A DNA stretch of 8,451 bases from an uncultured Lachnospiraceae bacterium (GCA_910585075.1 CAJUED010000089.1:1-8451); one strand, 5' to 3'. Counted from the stretch's first letter, positions 1 to 6,830 are shown. Notes: a model not told the origin generated them from the sequence alone. Program-made: numbers and translations.

Positions 1-11
1 GTTCTTTTCAT

Positions 12-194
12 CTATGTATATTTACCTTTCAGCCTCGGTTTCCAATACACCCGTATCACCTCACCGCAGTGCGGACATTTCAGCTCTATCACAATTACCC
101 CGAAACGGTTCTCCCAAATGCTGCACTGCCGCTATTCCTCATTGGTGTCCTCATAGTTCTTAATCATTCCACTTGTATTTCGACTGTAGGCCAT
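12..194 (-). pseudogene. Small CPHC zinc-knuckle-like ORF broken by an in-frame TAG
   Basis: Reading on the minus strand from ATG at 194, the frame runs 20 codons (ending NYEDTNEE), meets a TAG at 134-132, then continues in the same frame for 39 codons to a TAG at 14-12. The second half includes CSIWENRFGVIVIELKCPHC and ends WKPRLKGKYT. The CxxC pair (CPHC) and the regular hydrophobic/charged pattern look like a real short protein, possibly half of a zinc ribbon. The family was not recognised. A CAG-to-TAG change would explain the stop, but that is inference. An alternative in-frame ATG lies at 212, only 9 bases after the ABC ATPase stop. Neither ATG has a strong Shine-Dalgarno. It is most likely a decayed gene or mobile-element remnant; suppressed readthrough or a sequencing error are alternatives. 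Confidence 0.45.
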
Positions 195-221
195 CCAGAA
201 TATTAGTAACATTTATCTCTT

Positions 222-854
222 TTATACCAGTCTTCCATATTCCATCTCATATACCGTATCGCACAAAACCTCTATATCCTCTTTATTATGGCTGGCGAGT
301 ATGACGGTTTTCCCTTCTTTCTTTAATCCCAAAAGAATATCCCGCACATCGTTTACCCCCTGATTGTCCAGTCCGTTCATTGGCTCATCCAAAATCAAAA
401 TATCCGGGTTTTCCATAATTGCCTGGGCAATACCGAGCCTCTGCCTCATACCAAGGGAATATTTTCCAACTTTTTTGCAGCTGTCGGGATCTAAGCCTAC
501 CCGTTCCATGCTCTCCCTGATTTGTTCCCTGCCTATCAGTTTACGGATAGATGCCAAATATTCCAGATTTTTGTATCCCGTGTATCTGCTTAAAAATCCG
601 GGATTTTCAATAATAATTCCCATATTTTCTGCAAAATCAATATCTTTTCCGATCTCCTTTTCCTCCACTACAACCCTTCCGCCTGTCGGTTTTAAATATC
701 CAATCATCGTTTTGAACAGTACAGTCTTACCGGAACCATTCCTTCCTATAATCCCATATATTTTTCCTTTTTCAAAACTGATGTTAATACGGTCGAGTGC
801 AACGACTTCTCCAAACCTTTTTGTTACATTCTCCACACGGATTGCTTCTGCCAT
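222..854 (-). CDS. ABC transporter ATP-binding protein (BcrA/LanF-like)
   Basis: This is the cytoplasmic ATPase that would power the three membrane proteins encoded just upstream. Numbered from ATG 854 (210 residues), it has Walker A GRNGSGKT at 37-44, signature YSLGMRQRL at 132-140, Walker B ILILDEP at 152-158 with catalytic Glu157, and an H-loop His at 189 (ASHN). The SLGM form of the signature is typical of bacitracin/lantibiotic-type immunity exporters. The Q-loop position reads IIIENPGF, with Glu where many ATPases have Gln, as seen in related small exporter ATPases. The length is short, without the C-terminal extension of BcrA, and closer to minimal ATPases. A TTG at 878 overlaps the preceding stop and would add eight residues. 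ATG 854 is preferred because GGGAAGG sits 9 bases before it. It is the last gene of the operon, and no terminator is seen after it. The substrate is unknown. Confidence 0.93.
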   Translation of the reverse strand: MAEAIRVENVTKRFGEVVALDRINISFEKGKIYGIIGRNGSGKTVLFKTMIGYLKPTGGRVVVEEKEIGKDIDFAENMGIIIENPGFLSRYTGYKNLEYLASIRKLIGREQIRESMERVGLDPDSCKKVGKYSLGMRQRLGIAQAIMENPDILILDEPMNGLDNQGVNDVRDILLGLKKEGKTVILASHNKEDIEVLCDTVYEMEYGRLV

Positions 855-863
855 ATTCGCAAA

Positions 864-870
864 CCTTCCC
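864..870 (-). promoter_or_regulatory. Shine-Dalgarno deciding the ATPase start
   Basis: GGGAAGG on the minus strand lies 9 bases upstream of ATG 854. The alternative TTG at 878 has only an A-rich stretch before it without a usable Shine-Dalgarno. This favours the 210-residue form of the ATPase. Confidence 0.6.
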
Positions 871-874
871 TTCT

Positions 875-1504
875 TCAAATATAATCTGTTTCTTTTTTCA
901 AATATTCCCGCCCGACAGCAAAACTGGCTGCCAGCAAAACTGCTTCCGTTACAATTATCACTCCGACCGGAAAGCCGCCTGTTTCATTTAAACTGCTTCG
1001 CAGATACATCCCCCACATTCCATACATTGCATGGGAAACTGCGCAAATCCGGCAGCCAATCATAAATGTCATGCCTTCCAACAGGAATAACACCCCCGGA
1101 ACAAAACGCCTGATGGGGAATAAATCCAATAACACGAAAAACGCTGCCATACTGATACTATGAAACAGCCACAAGACACTGATTTTTGCAAGAAACCCTG
1201 CGGAAAGTAAACTCAATTTCCCCATAATAATATCGCAGGTCAAAACAATGAGTAGGAGCAACATTGCCGTCTTTATACCCAATATCACCCTTTTCACAAA
1301 ATGCTTTGTCCACCAGTCCGAAACTGTTCCATAACGGTACAGGGAAAATATTTCCACCTTTCTGTTCCGTTCTGCATAAAAACCCACTGTCAACAGAAAA
1401 AAGCCAATCGGCAGAAGCCATTGTCCAAAAGGAATCAGCGGTATGGCTTCAAAATAATCGGATGGTACTCCTGCAAACAGCCTGATAAACACACTTTCCG
1501 ACAT
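875..1504 (-). CDS. ABC-2-like membrane protein, third permease of operon
   Basis: A 209-residue hydrophobic protein with about five likely membrane segments (roughly 24-43, 72-94, 100-128, 135-155, 178-196). Charged loops include YAERNRKVE (43-51) and a Trp-rich VSDWWTKHFVKR (61-72). No soluble domain or catalytic motif is visible. Its start ATG shares one base with the stop of the preceding gene (TAATG), with GGAGG and AAGG upstream, so it is translationally coupled. The ATPase follows directly. It most likely forms part of the transmembrane core of the exporter with the two proteins encoded upstream. The exact family was not recognised, and it is shorter than the usual six-segment ABC-2 subunit of about 240-260 residues. 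An accessory rather than pore-forming role is possible. Confidence 0.8.
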   Translation of the reverse strand: MSESVFIRLFAGVPSDYFEAIPLIPFGQWLLPIGFFLLTVGFYAERNRKVEIFSLYRYGTVSDWWTKHFVKRVILGIKTAMLLLLIVLTCDIIMGKLSLLSAGFLAKISVLWLFHSISMAAFFVLLDLFPIRRFVPGVLFLLEGMTFMIGCRICAVSHAMYGMWGMYLRSSLNETGGFPVGVIIVTEAVLLAASFAVGREYLKKETDYI

Positions 1505-2343
1505 TATCCTTCTACCTCCGTTCCCGACTGAAACTCAATTTTTTTCACAAAAATAGATGATAAAACCATTAAAACCACAATCAGTGCCAAAAACAAAGCG
1601 GCAGACTGCCAGTAAGACAATGTCCCATCTATAAAATTTCCCGGAACTGCCCTTGCCAACAAAGAAGTTTCCGTATAACCGTCCATCATTCGTAAATATC
1701 CGGTCAGATGCACCCCTATTACAGCCACCATTCCGGCTATTCCCGAAAACAGCAGTGCAGCAGCATATAAAAGCACTCCCATAAAAGCAAGATACAGATA
1801 AAGGAACAAAAATGTCACTGCAAATGCCTGTGGAACAGACATGACCTTCATCATCACAAGCCACGGAAATGTAATATTATATTTGGCTCCAATGTTGTTT
1901 GTGACATCACGTGCAAGAGAATATACCGGACTGCTCCACATATTCCCCACAAACCCCAAAAAACTGCTGATGATTATGGTAAATGCAGCCATAGCCGCAG
2001 TATAAAAAAATGCCTGCATCAATATATAGAAAAACATTCCCATATTCCAACGCTTTCTGCCGCACCGATATAAAAGCAGGTAAATATTCCCTTTCATAAA
2101 CGGGGCGTCTGCCACTACCAGAAGCCATCCTAAGACCAAAAACAGCATATTCACATAATGCTGCTCAACCACGCAGAAGGCTTCCAGTATATTGACTGGT
2201 TCTCCTGTGTCAGCCGCATACCGCAAAAAACCACTCATCCAATAGCCCACGATCGCAAATCCCAAAAGATATCCCATGATAACCCTGACGTTTCTTTGCT
2301 CCTGCCGAAACATTCCTTTTATGATTACCGCAAAGCTACCCAT
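1504..2343 (-). CDS. ABC-2-like membrane protein, second permease of operon
   Basis: A 279-residue integral membrane protein with about six likely membrane spans (roughly 21-41, 62-80, 102-131, 170-195, 197-218, 246-265). A basic loop, YRCGRKRW at 92-99, lies between spans two and three, where ABC-2 permeases commonly carry their cytoplasmic coupling region. The middle (about 132-168) is a long polar loop likely to face outside. The start is unambiguous: ATG 2343 overlaps the upstream stop by eight bases (ATGGGTAG), and AGGAGG lies seven bases before it. Its position between two other membrane genes and next to an ATPase gene makes an exporter subunit the best call. Substrate and family are not identified. 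Confidence 0.85.
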   Translation of the reverse strand: MGSFAVIIKGMFRQEQRNVRVIMGYLLGFAIVGYWMSGFLRYAADTGEPVNILEAFCVVEQHYVNMLFLVLGWLLVVADAPFMKGNIYLLLYRCGRKRWNMGMFFYILMQAFFYTAAMAAFTIIISSFLGFVGNMWSSPVYSLARDVTNNIGAKYNITFPWLVMMKVMSVPQAFAVTFLFLYLYLAFMGVLLYAAALLFSGIAGMVAVIGVHLTGYLRMMDGYTETSLLARAVPGNFIDGTLSYWQSAALFLALIVVLMVLSSIFVKKIEFQSGTEVEG

Positions 2344-3094
2344 TCCGATACCTCCTCACAAGTCCTGCCATAATGACGGTTGATACGGCAATGATATAGA
2401 CACATTCTACTCCTGCCGCCAAAGGGTAACTTCCTACATCATCTCCCCGAAGAAGAAAGATTGGATTCAGCCATATAATCTGATATAGTGCAATCCACAG
2501 GGACTCATATAGTACAAAGGGTGCAATCAGGGCAACATAGCGGTTTGGAATCCATACTGCAAATGCGAATCCCACAAGCGCCCATACACACCCAAATAAA
2601 AAACCGAGAACGGTTTTCCCAATGGCAATGTACCAATCCCCATATTTGACGATATAGGTAAGAATAATTGTCCCATCCAGCAGTCCCTCGTCCGAGCCTT
2701 GCGGCACGCCCGGAACGCCAAGAATATAAGCCATGATACAGGCAGACGCAATCGGAACTGCCAGCATGACGCCCCCGGACAATGCAACGCTGCATATACG
2801 GATTCTTCCAAAGCGTGTCGGGCTCATCCTTGAAAAAATCATACGGTAATACCCACTCTGATATTCTTCACAAAAACGAGTCGCATAAGCCAGCACGGGA
2901 AAGACAGCCGCAAAAGGCCCAAATCCCGAAGCGCCAAACACATTGAACAAAATATAGTAGCTGCTCCGTATACGTCCCGGCGGTGTCCCCGTCACCACCG
3001 CAGCCGTCAAAAGCGCTGCCACGGAAGCCATCCCGACAAAAAAACCCATATTCAGGAAACTTCTTTTCATATCCTTCCAAAAAAATCCATTCAT
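2336..3094 (-). CDS. ABC-2-like membrane protein, first permease of operon
   Basis: A 252-residue membrane protein with six predicted spans (about 16-34, 55-73, 100-125, 157-180, 186-209, 225-246), the usual size and topology of an ABC-2 exporter subunit. After span two comes ATRFCEEYQSGYYRMIFSRM (71-90). This acidic-then-basic stretch (E..SG...I) is the typical cytoplasmic loop in LanE/LanG- and BcrB-like permeases. Residues 126-153 form a polar external loop. The start ATG lies one base after the stop of the lipoprotein gene and is served by AGGTGG six bases upstream, inside that gene's last codons. It probably forms the channel with the other two membrane proteins, driven by the ATPase at the operon end. 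Confidence 0.87.
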   Translation of the reverse strand: MNGFFWKDMKRSFLNMGFFVGMASVAALLTAAVVTGTPPGRIRSSYYILFNVFGASGFGPFAAVFPVLAYATRFCEEYQSGYYRMIFSRMSPTRFGRIRICSVALSGGVMLAVPIASACIMAYILGVPGVPQGSDEGLLDGTIILTYIVKYGDWYIAIGKTVLGFLFGCVWALVGFAFAVWIPNRYVALIAPFVLYESLWIALYQIIWLNPIFLLRGDDVGSYPLAAGVECVYIIAVSTVIMAGLVRRYRNG

Positions 3095-3095
3095 T

Positions 3096-4289
3096 TTATT
3101 CCACCTTTATCAATTCTCCCGTCACGGCATCCAGATAGATATTCCACGCCGCGCCGCTCTCGACCGCTTCCTGCCATACTGTATCGCCAGACTCCATTGC
3201 ATCTATCCTTTCGTTGAGCGGAATGTAGATGTGCCATGCCGGTGTCAGGATCAGTTCCTTTTCCCGAAGCGTCGGATAATATATAAGCTCTGCCTGCGTC
3301 AGTTTTGCCCTGGAATTTCCGAAAAGCATATTATTTTCCAGATATTTTTCCAAAATATTAGTCACCTGTGAGAACGTCAAAATATTCCCTGTTTCAGACC
3401 GTTCCACAATTTTGCCGCAATAATCTTCCAAATTCATCATCGCTATGCCGTCCTGCGTAATCCATGCAGTTCCTCTCGGCTGAACCTCCCCAAGCACAAT
3501 CTGGCCAAACTCTGACGCTACTCCAATCGCTTCATAAGAAGGCGTGAATGTCAGTTCATAAAATGCGGTTCCGTCAAGCTCATAATACAAAGCCCTGGAA
3601 ATATGTATTTCTGTAATATCCAATACTGCCAGTTTCTCCAGAAGAATTTCCTTCGCATGGGAAACGGGAAATTGGGCGGGAGCGGTTTCACTCTCCCTTA
3701 TAACATCAATTTCCGGAGCTTCTTTATAAATTGCATCACAGTTCTTTTTTAATATTTCATCCGTATAACTTACAGATGTATTTCTTGCAAGAGATACCTC
3801 CTTCTGTCCGTCCGACAAAATCATAAGAGAATCATCACCGAAATTCATCCATTCAACCGGCTTATCTTCTTCATTCATTTCACTGAACTCTTTTTCCCTC
3901 TGCGCAAGATATTCTTCGGTGATGTCCTGAATATTCCCGTTTTCGCTGTCAAGCAGTTCTTTCAGCTTTTCCGTATCCCAATCGCCTCGTTCCTGCAAAG
4001 TCAACGCCAAAACGGCCTGTGGCACGTCAGGAATATCAGCGCAAATCCAGATACCGTTTTCTTCCGTTCCGACTAATGCATCGTAACCTTCTCCCTGCTC
4101 AGAGCCGTCTGGCCCTGCCGTACTTCCGTCAGACTCCTTGGCCACGATATTCTCCACATCGCCCTCCAAAGAGCTTTTTGCATGATAAACATCGCTGTTC
4201 CCAGACGCTTGCGGCGCTTTCTGGCACCCTGTCAGTACACATATTCCTAATGCTCCAGCTATCAGTATGCTTGTAATTTTTTTCTTCAT
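3096..4289 (-). CDS. Secreted lipoprotein, first gene of ABC operon
   Basis: A 397-residue protein with a classic lipoprotein signal: MKKK, a hydrophobic core at 5-18, and lipobox LTGC with the lipidated Cys at 22. An acidic, Ser/Gly-rich linker follows (about 23-75), as expected for an extracellular protein anchored to the outer leaflet. The body is mixed alpha/beta with no catalytic motif recognised. The C-terminus contains LTPAWHIYI (348-356) and ends WNIYLDAVTGELIKVE (382-397). The DAxTGE ending resembles PepSY/YycI-type domains that bind peptides or modulate proteases or kinases; this is suggestive only. It is translationally coupled to the first permease (one base between stop and start). 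Likely roles are substrate capture or immunity at the cell surface, or signal presentation. The start has a weak CAGGG Shine-Dalgarno at 8 bases. Confidence 0.88.
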   Translation of the reverse strand: MKKKITSILIAGALGICVLTGCQKAPQASGNSDVYHAKSSLEGDVENIVAKESDGSTAGPDGSEQGEGYDALVGTEENGIWICADIPDVPQAVLALTLQERGDWDTEKLKELLDSENGNIQDITEEYLAQREKEFSEMNEEDKPVEWMNFGDDSLMILSDGQKEVSLARNTSVSYTDEILKKNCDAIYKEAPEIDVIRESETAPAQFPVSHAKEILLEKLAVLDITEIHISRALYYELDGTAFYELTFTPSYEAIGVASEFGQIVLGEVQPRGTAWITQDGIAMMNLEDYCGKIVERSETGNILTFSQVTNILEKYLENNMLFGNSRAKLTQAELIYYPTLREKELILTPAWHIYIPLNERIDAMESGDTVWQEAVESGAAWNIYLDAVTGELIKVE

Positions 4290-4351
4290 CTTAATAACCC
4301 TGCCTTTCTCTCAACCTGCTTCCTGTAAATTTCCCATCCGGGTTATAAGGG

Positions 4352-4357
4352 ATTATA
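4352..4357 (-). promoter_or_regulatory. Possible -10 element (TATAAT) of the lipoprotein operon
   Basis: A perfect TATAAT on the minus strand, about 62 bases upstream of the lipoprotein ATG. The -35 position is only A-rich (TAAAAA at 17 bases). If this is the working -10 it would depend on an activator, which fits control by the neighbouring LytTR regulator. It competes with the TTGATT/TAGAAT pair further upstream as candidate promoter. Confidence 0.35.
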
Positions 4358-4379
4358 CACTTTTTCATTTTCATTTTTT

Positions 4380-4394
4380 AATTTCGGCGAAATT
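4380..4394 (-). promoter_or_regulatory. 15-bp perfect dyad, candidate operator
   Basis: AATTTCG-G-CGAAATT is an exact inverted repeat with 7-base arms and a 1-base centre. It overlaps the TAGAAT candidate -10 (4392-4397) and lies just upstream of the TATAAT. The position suits an operator for a dimeric regulator. LytTR proteins usually bind direct repeats, so another regulator may be involved. No U-tract follows it, so it is not a terminator. Confidence 0.4.
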
Positions 4395-4418
4395 CTACCA
4401 TATTTTTTCCGAAATCAA
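4392..4418 (-). promoter_or_regulatory. Candidate promoter of the lipoprotein-ABC operon
   Basis: TTGATT (4418-4413) and TAGAAT (4397-4392) on the minus strand are separated by 15 bases, shorter than the preferred 17. A GATTTC direct repeat with 12-base period lies at and just upstream of the -35. A suboptimal spacer with flanking repeats is consistent with activator dependence. The preceding terminator at 4447-4480 means the operon needs its own promoter in this gap. Confidence 0.35.
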
Positions 4419-4446
4419 CCCAGAAATCTGTTACAAAAATCTTTAT

Positions 4447-4480
4447 GAAAAAGCTGCCATAAACATATGACAGCTTTTTC
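4447..4480 (-). terminator. Rho-independent terminator after the GHKL kinase
   Basis: GAAAAAGCTG pairs with CAGCTTTTTC. The stem extends inward through one G-U pair and CAT/ATG, giving about 14 base pairs and a 6-base loop. The U-run forms the 3' arm of the stem. It begins five bases beyond the kinase stop codon, closing the regulator-kinase transcript. The sequence is nearly symmetric, so it could act on both strands. Confidence 0.8.
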
Positions 4481-4485
4481 AGTGT

Positions 4486-5748
4486 TTACAGTTTTTTCAT
4501 ATACAGCATAATCTCTGTTTCCATATAGTTGTCTTTACAATACATTTCCATATCGCCATGATATTTTTCCACAATTCTCTGGACATTGGTAAGTCCTATC
4601 CCATGCCCTGCATAAGACTTCTCGGAAAGCCTGCGTATTTCGCATACACCTTCGGGTATCCCCATGCAGCTATTTATCATATGCAGGAGCAGAACGCCGT
4701 TCTCCATCCGCATACTGAATTTTAAAAGCTGTCCGTCTGTCTGAACAGATGCTGCTATTGCATTGTCCAAAAGATTTCCAACAATGACATTGAAATCGAA
4801 AGAGTGCAGATTCATCTTCTCAGGAAGCACAATATCCGTTTCCACTTTTTTTAATACTTCTTTTGCCCTTTGCAGCTTGTAATTCAGCAGGCTGTCCAAG
4901 GCTTCATTCCCAGTATAAATATGTTCTGACGGATTCTTCATAAACTCCTGCATGGAATCAAGATATTCCATCAGTTTTTCTAACTTTGAACCCTTTGCCA
5001 GTCCCTTAAGTGCTAACACATGGTTTTTCATATCATGTTTTAATGCCCTGATACGGCTCTGCGACTCTTTCATAATCTCAAACTGGTTCTGATAAGCAAT
5101 CGTCTGCTGTTTATAAATATCCTGTTCCCTTAGCTTCACATAATTTTTAAGCAAAATATGGTACAAATAAAACACACACAGATTAAGCGCTAAAACCACA
5201 ACACACACAAATACCGCTGTCAATCTGCCAATGTTTTCATACATAAACCCCCAAAATACCGTCACGCTTAATATGGGAATTGCAGACAGCAAACACATCT
5301 GCTTTTTATCAAGCACTTTTTCCCTTCCTTCTCTCGAATCAGGAATATGACACACAACCACCACGCAAATCAGCAGGAGCAAGGCAGAAACCGCAGCCTG
5401 CTGCATTCCTACCATCTCTGAACAGGCAAGGGATACAGCCGTCCCGCTGCCTGTATCCAAACAGAACCAAACCATAGAAATCCATATTTTTTTCTCCCAT
5501 GCCCCACAATAAAAACAAGCCACGCCAATAATACCCGCCAAATTACATATTTCATAGGGAAACGATACATGAAATACACTGTAGGCGGCTGTTGTCAACA
5601 AATAATATCCCGCAAAAACGATTTTCCACATCAGCCTGTCCTTATCCCCTGCAGGCAGAAAGGTATCCAAGACCTTTTTCAGTAGTGCCGTATGCAAAAT
5701 GCCTACAATCAAAACCACTGTCAATTCATATACTATCTTATAATGCAT
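4486..5748 (-). CDS. GHKL sensor histidine kinase, agr (AgrC)-type
   Basis: A 420-residue membrane kinase expected to detect an external signal and phosphorylate the LytTR regulator encoded just before it. The N-terminal ~200 residues hold about six membrane segments (near 9-27, 43-62, 66-84, 87-107, 117-134, 150-170, with a last one at 176-200; seven is possible). A coiled linker (about 203-232) leads to the phosphoacceptor region LKHDMKNH with His238. The ATP-binding part shows the N-box GNLLDNAI (324-331, key Asn329) and glycine box GHGIGL (381-386). The HDMKNH form and polytopic sensor are the signature of AgrC-like kinases. ATG 5748 overlaps the regulator gene by 11 bases, with AAGGA upstream. 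No agrB or agrD-like gene is present in the window, so the inducing signal is unknown. Confidence 0.92.
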   Translation of the reverse strand: MHYKIVYELTVVLIVGILHTALLKKVLDTFLPAGDKDRLMWKIVFAGYYLLTTAAYSVFHVSFPYEICNLAGIIGVACFYCGAWEKKIWISMVWFCLDTGSGTAVSLACSEMVGMQQAAVSALLLLICVVVVCHIPDSREGREKVLDKKQMCLLSAIPILSVTVFWGFMYENIGRLTAVFVCVVVLALNLCVFYLYHILLKNYVKLREQDIYKQQTIAYQNQFEIMKESQSRIRALKHDMKNHVLALKGLAKGSKLEKLMEYLDSMQEFMKNPSEHIYTGNEALDSLLNYKLQRAKEVLKKVETDIVLPEKMNLHSFDFNVIVGNLLDNAIAASVQTDGQLLKFSMRMENGVLLLHMINSCMGIPEGVCEIRRLSEKSYAGHGIGLTNVQRIVEKYHGDMEMYCKDNYMETEIMLYMKKL

Positions 5749-6466
5749 TGTACATTTTTTCCTTCAAATATTGTTTTATTTTCGCCCTGACTTCTTTTCT
5801 GTAGGGCTTACTGACACTCAGGACATCACCATTCATCATTTTTATGCTTTCATAGGAATACTCGCTCACATATTCCTGATGTATCACATAGGACTGGTGT
5901 ATCATCAAAAATCCTGCCGGAAGCTGCTCCATGACATTTTTCAGCTTGCCATAAAATTCCTCCTGTCCATCCCTTTTTATCATCAAAACCTTTTTATCCA
6001 TGCTCATAAAATATAATATTTCCTTTACCGAAACACGAAAAATCCGGCTCCCTCTTTGATATTCAAAACAGCTTTCCGCATACTTTTTCCTTTTCATGCT
6101 TCTTTCGAGCACTTCTTTCAGCCGTGCGGCGGAAATTGGCTTTACCAGAAATTCCAATGGCTGCATCTTGAAAAGTTCCATCGCATAACTCTGCTTTGAA
6201 GAAATATAGGCGATATGGGTATCTGTATCCTCCATCTCATCACGGATAAAAGCTCCTATCGCAATCCCATTTTTCTGCAATAATTCAATATCAAGAAAAA
6301 GGATATCCAATCCAACACCTTTTTTCAAATCACTCTCCAAGCTCTCTCCGCTATACCATACCTCTATTTCAAATTTTATTGAAAATTCTGCCGAAAGCCC
6401 CTGAATCTGTTCCTCCAGCAAAGAACACAAAACTTTATCATCATCACATATTCCGACTCTGTACAT
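5738..6466 (-). CDS. LytTR-family response regulator (AgrA/LytR type)
   Basis: A 242-residue transcription factor. The receiver domain (1 to about 122) has the acidic pocket at Asp8-10, phosphoacceptor Asp59 in LFLDIELL, Ser89/Ser90 at the switch position, and Lys109 in FLVKP. The LytTR DNA-binding domain occupies about 137-238, with typical features such as EILYF (149-153), F(L)MIHQSYVI (186-195) and the SVSKPYRKEV stretch (218-227). LytTR proteins bind as dimers to imperfect direct repeats and usually activate export, bacteriocin or virulence operons. ATG 6466 follows AAAGGAG at 7 bases, a strong site, so the start is secure. It overlaps and is co-transcribed with the GHKL kinase gene. The lipoprotein-ABC operon immediately downstream is the most likely target, and its own promoter is another possibility. 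Confidence 0.94.
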   Translation of the reverse strand: MYRVGICDDDKVLCSLLEEQIQGLSAEFSIKFEIEVWYSGESLESDLKKGVGLDILFLDIELLQKNGIAIGAFIRDEMEDTDTHIAYISSKQSYAMELFKMQPLEFLVKPISAARLKEVLERSMKRKKYAESCFEYQRGSRIFRVSVKEILYFMSMDKKVLMIKRDGQEEFYGKLKNVMEQLPAGFLMIHQSYVIHQEYVSEYSYESIKMMNGDVLSVSKPYRKEVRAKIKQYLKEKMYNAL

Positions 6467-6496
6467 ACGATTGCTCCTTTAACCAATATCGTTTCT

Positions 6497-6525
6497 ATTG
6501 TACTTTACCTCTAACCTGCTATCAA
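6497..6525 (-). promoter_or_regulatory. Sigma-A-type promoter of the LytTR/GHKL operon
   Basis: TTGATA (6525-6520) and TACAAT (6502-6497) are separated by exactly 17 bases on the minus strand. The -10 ends 30 bases before the regulator ATG, leaving a short leader that carries AAAGGAG. Both hexamers differ from consensus by one base. Strong constitutive transcription of the regulators is therefore plausible. Confidence 0.75.
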
Positions 6526-6527
6526 GA

Positions 6528-6566
6528 GAAAAGCGTTCATTGGTTTTCTTCCAACAAACGCTTTTC
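6528..6566. terminator. Bidirectional hairpin terminator upstream of the LytTR promoter
   Basis: GAAAAGCGTT (6528-6537) pairs perfectly with AACGCTTTTC (6557-6566). An inner TTGG/CCAA stem (6540-6543 with 6551-6554) continues after a small internal loop. T-rich runs occur on either side, so it can stop transcription in both directions. It insulates the regulator promoter, which begins two bases away, from transcription of the remnant region to its right. Confidence 0.6.
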
Positions 6567-6593
6567 CGTTTTAATGCCTGATCCATCTAAGTA

Positions 6594-6830
6594 TCATATA
6601 TCTTGCATATCGTCTTTATCACCTTTTGTAGCAGTCCGCCTTTGCCATATTCGCATGGAATGCACAGTATAATGCGTTTTGTCTACTGAATATCCCCACT
6701 CCACACCGCACGATTCGAGCGGCAAAAAGGTAGATTTCTTAAGGAAGTCACTATATATTGTATAAGTGCTCCTCTTAACAAGACTATATATAGTGGCTAT
6801 TCCTACCTTTTTGGGCTTTTGTCGCTCGAA
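6594..6830 (-). pseudogene. Stop-free 78-codon remnant without a credible start
   Basis: On the minus strand, the frame between TGA at 6833 and TGA at 6596 has no stop for 78 codons. Its second half reads CGVEWGYSVDKTHYTVHSMR, then a basic/acidic tail ending GDKDDMQDI. The composition is protein-like, but the first Met is at 6656 and neither it nor the earlier TTG or GTG codons has a Shine-Dalgarno. The first half runs through the inverted repeat. It may be the tail of a longer gene truncated by rearrangement, or a chance open frame. Family not recognised. Confidence 0.25.

Noticed and set aside
73..83. Short CCGCA/TGCGG hairpin at the left edge as a terminator for the ABC operon
   Set aside because: The stem is only about five bases, there is no U-tract, and the bases encode the CPHC motif of the small frame.
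855..878. TTG start of the ATPase overlapping the upstream stop
   Set aside because: No Shine-Dalgarno precedes it, whereas ATG 854 has GGGAAGG at 9 bases and begins at the usual distance before the Walker A motif.
364..1065. Long plus-strand open frame opposite the ATPase and third permease
   Set aside because: It is antisense to the well-supported ATPase with intact Walker motifs; its Ser/Pro/Ile/Phe-rich content is typical of a shadow frame.
4290..4446. Possible riboswitch or T-box leader before the lipoprotein gene
   Set aside because: Apart from the dyad at the promoter, no conserved leader motif or terminator/antiterminator pair was seen between the TATAAT and the ATG.
6479..6586. A 35-codon minus-strand ORF (starting MDQALKRKSVCWKK) ending just before the LytTR gene, considered as a signal peptide precursor
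   Set aside because: It runs through the terminator hairpin and the TTGATA/TACAAT promoter, has no Shine-Dalgarno, and shows neither an AgrD-like amphipathic leader nor an acidic tail.
6711..6725. GATTCGAGC resembling a tRNA T-arm
   Set aside because: No acceptor, D or anticodon stems can be assembled around it on either strand, and the motif is part of the inverted repeat.
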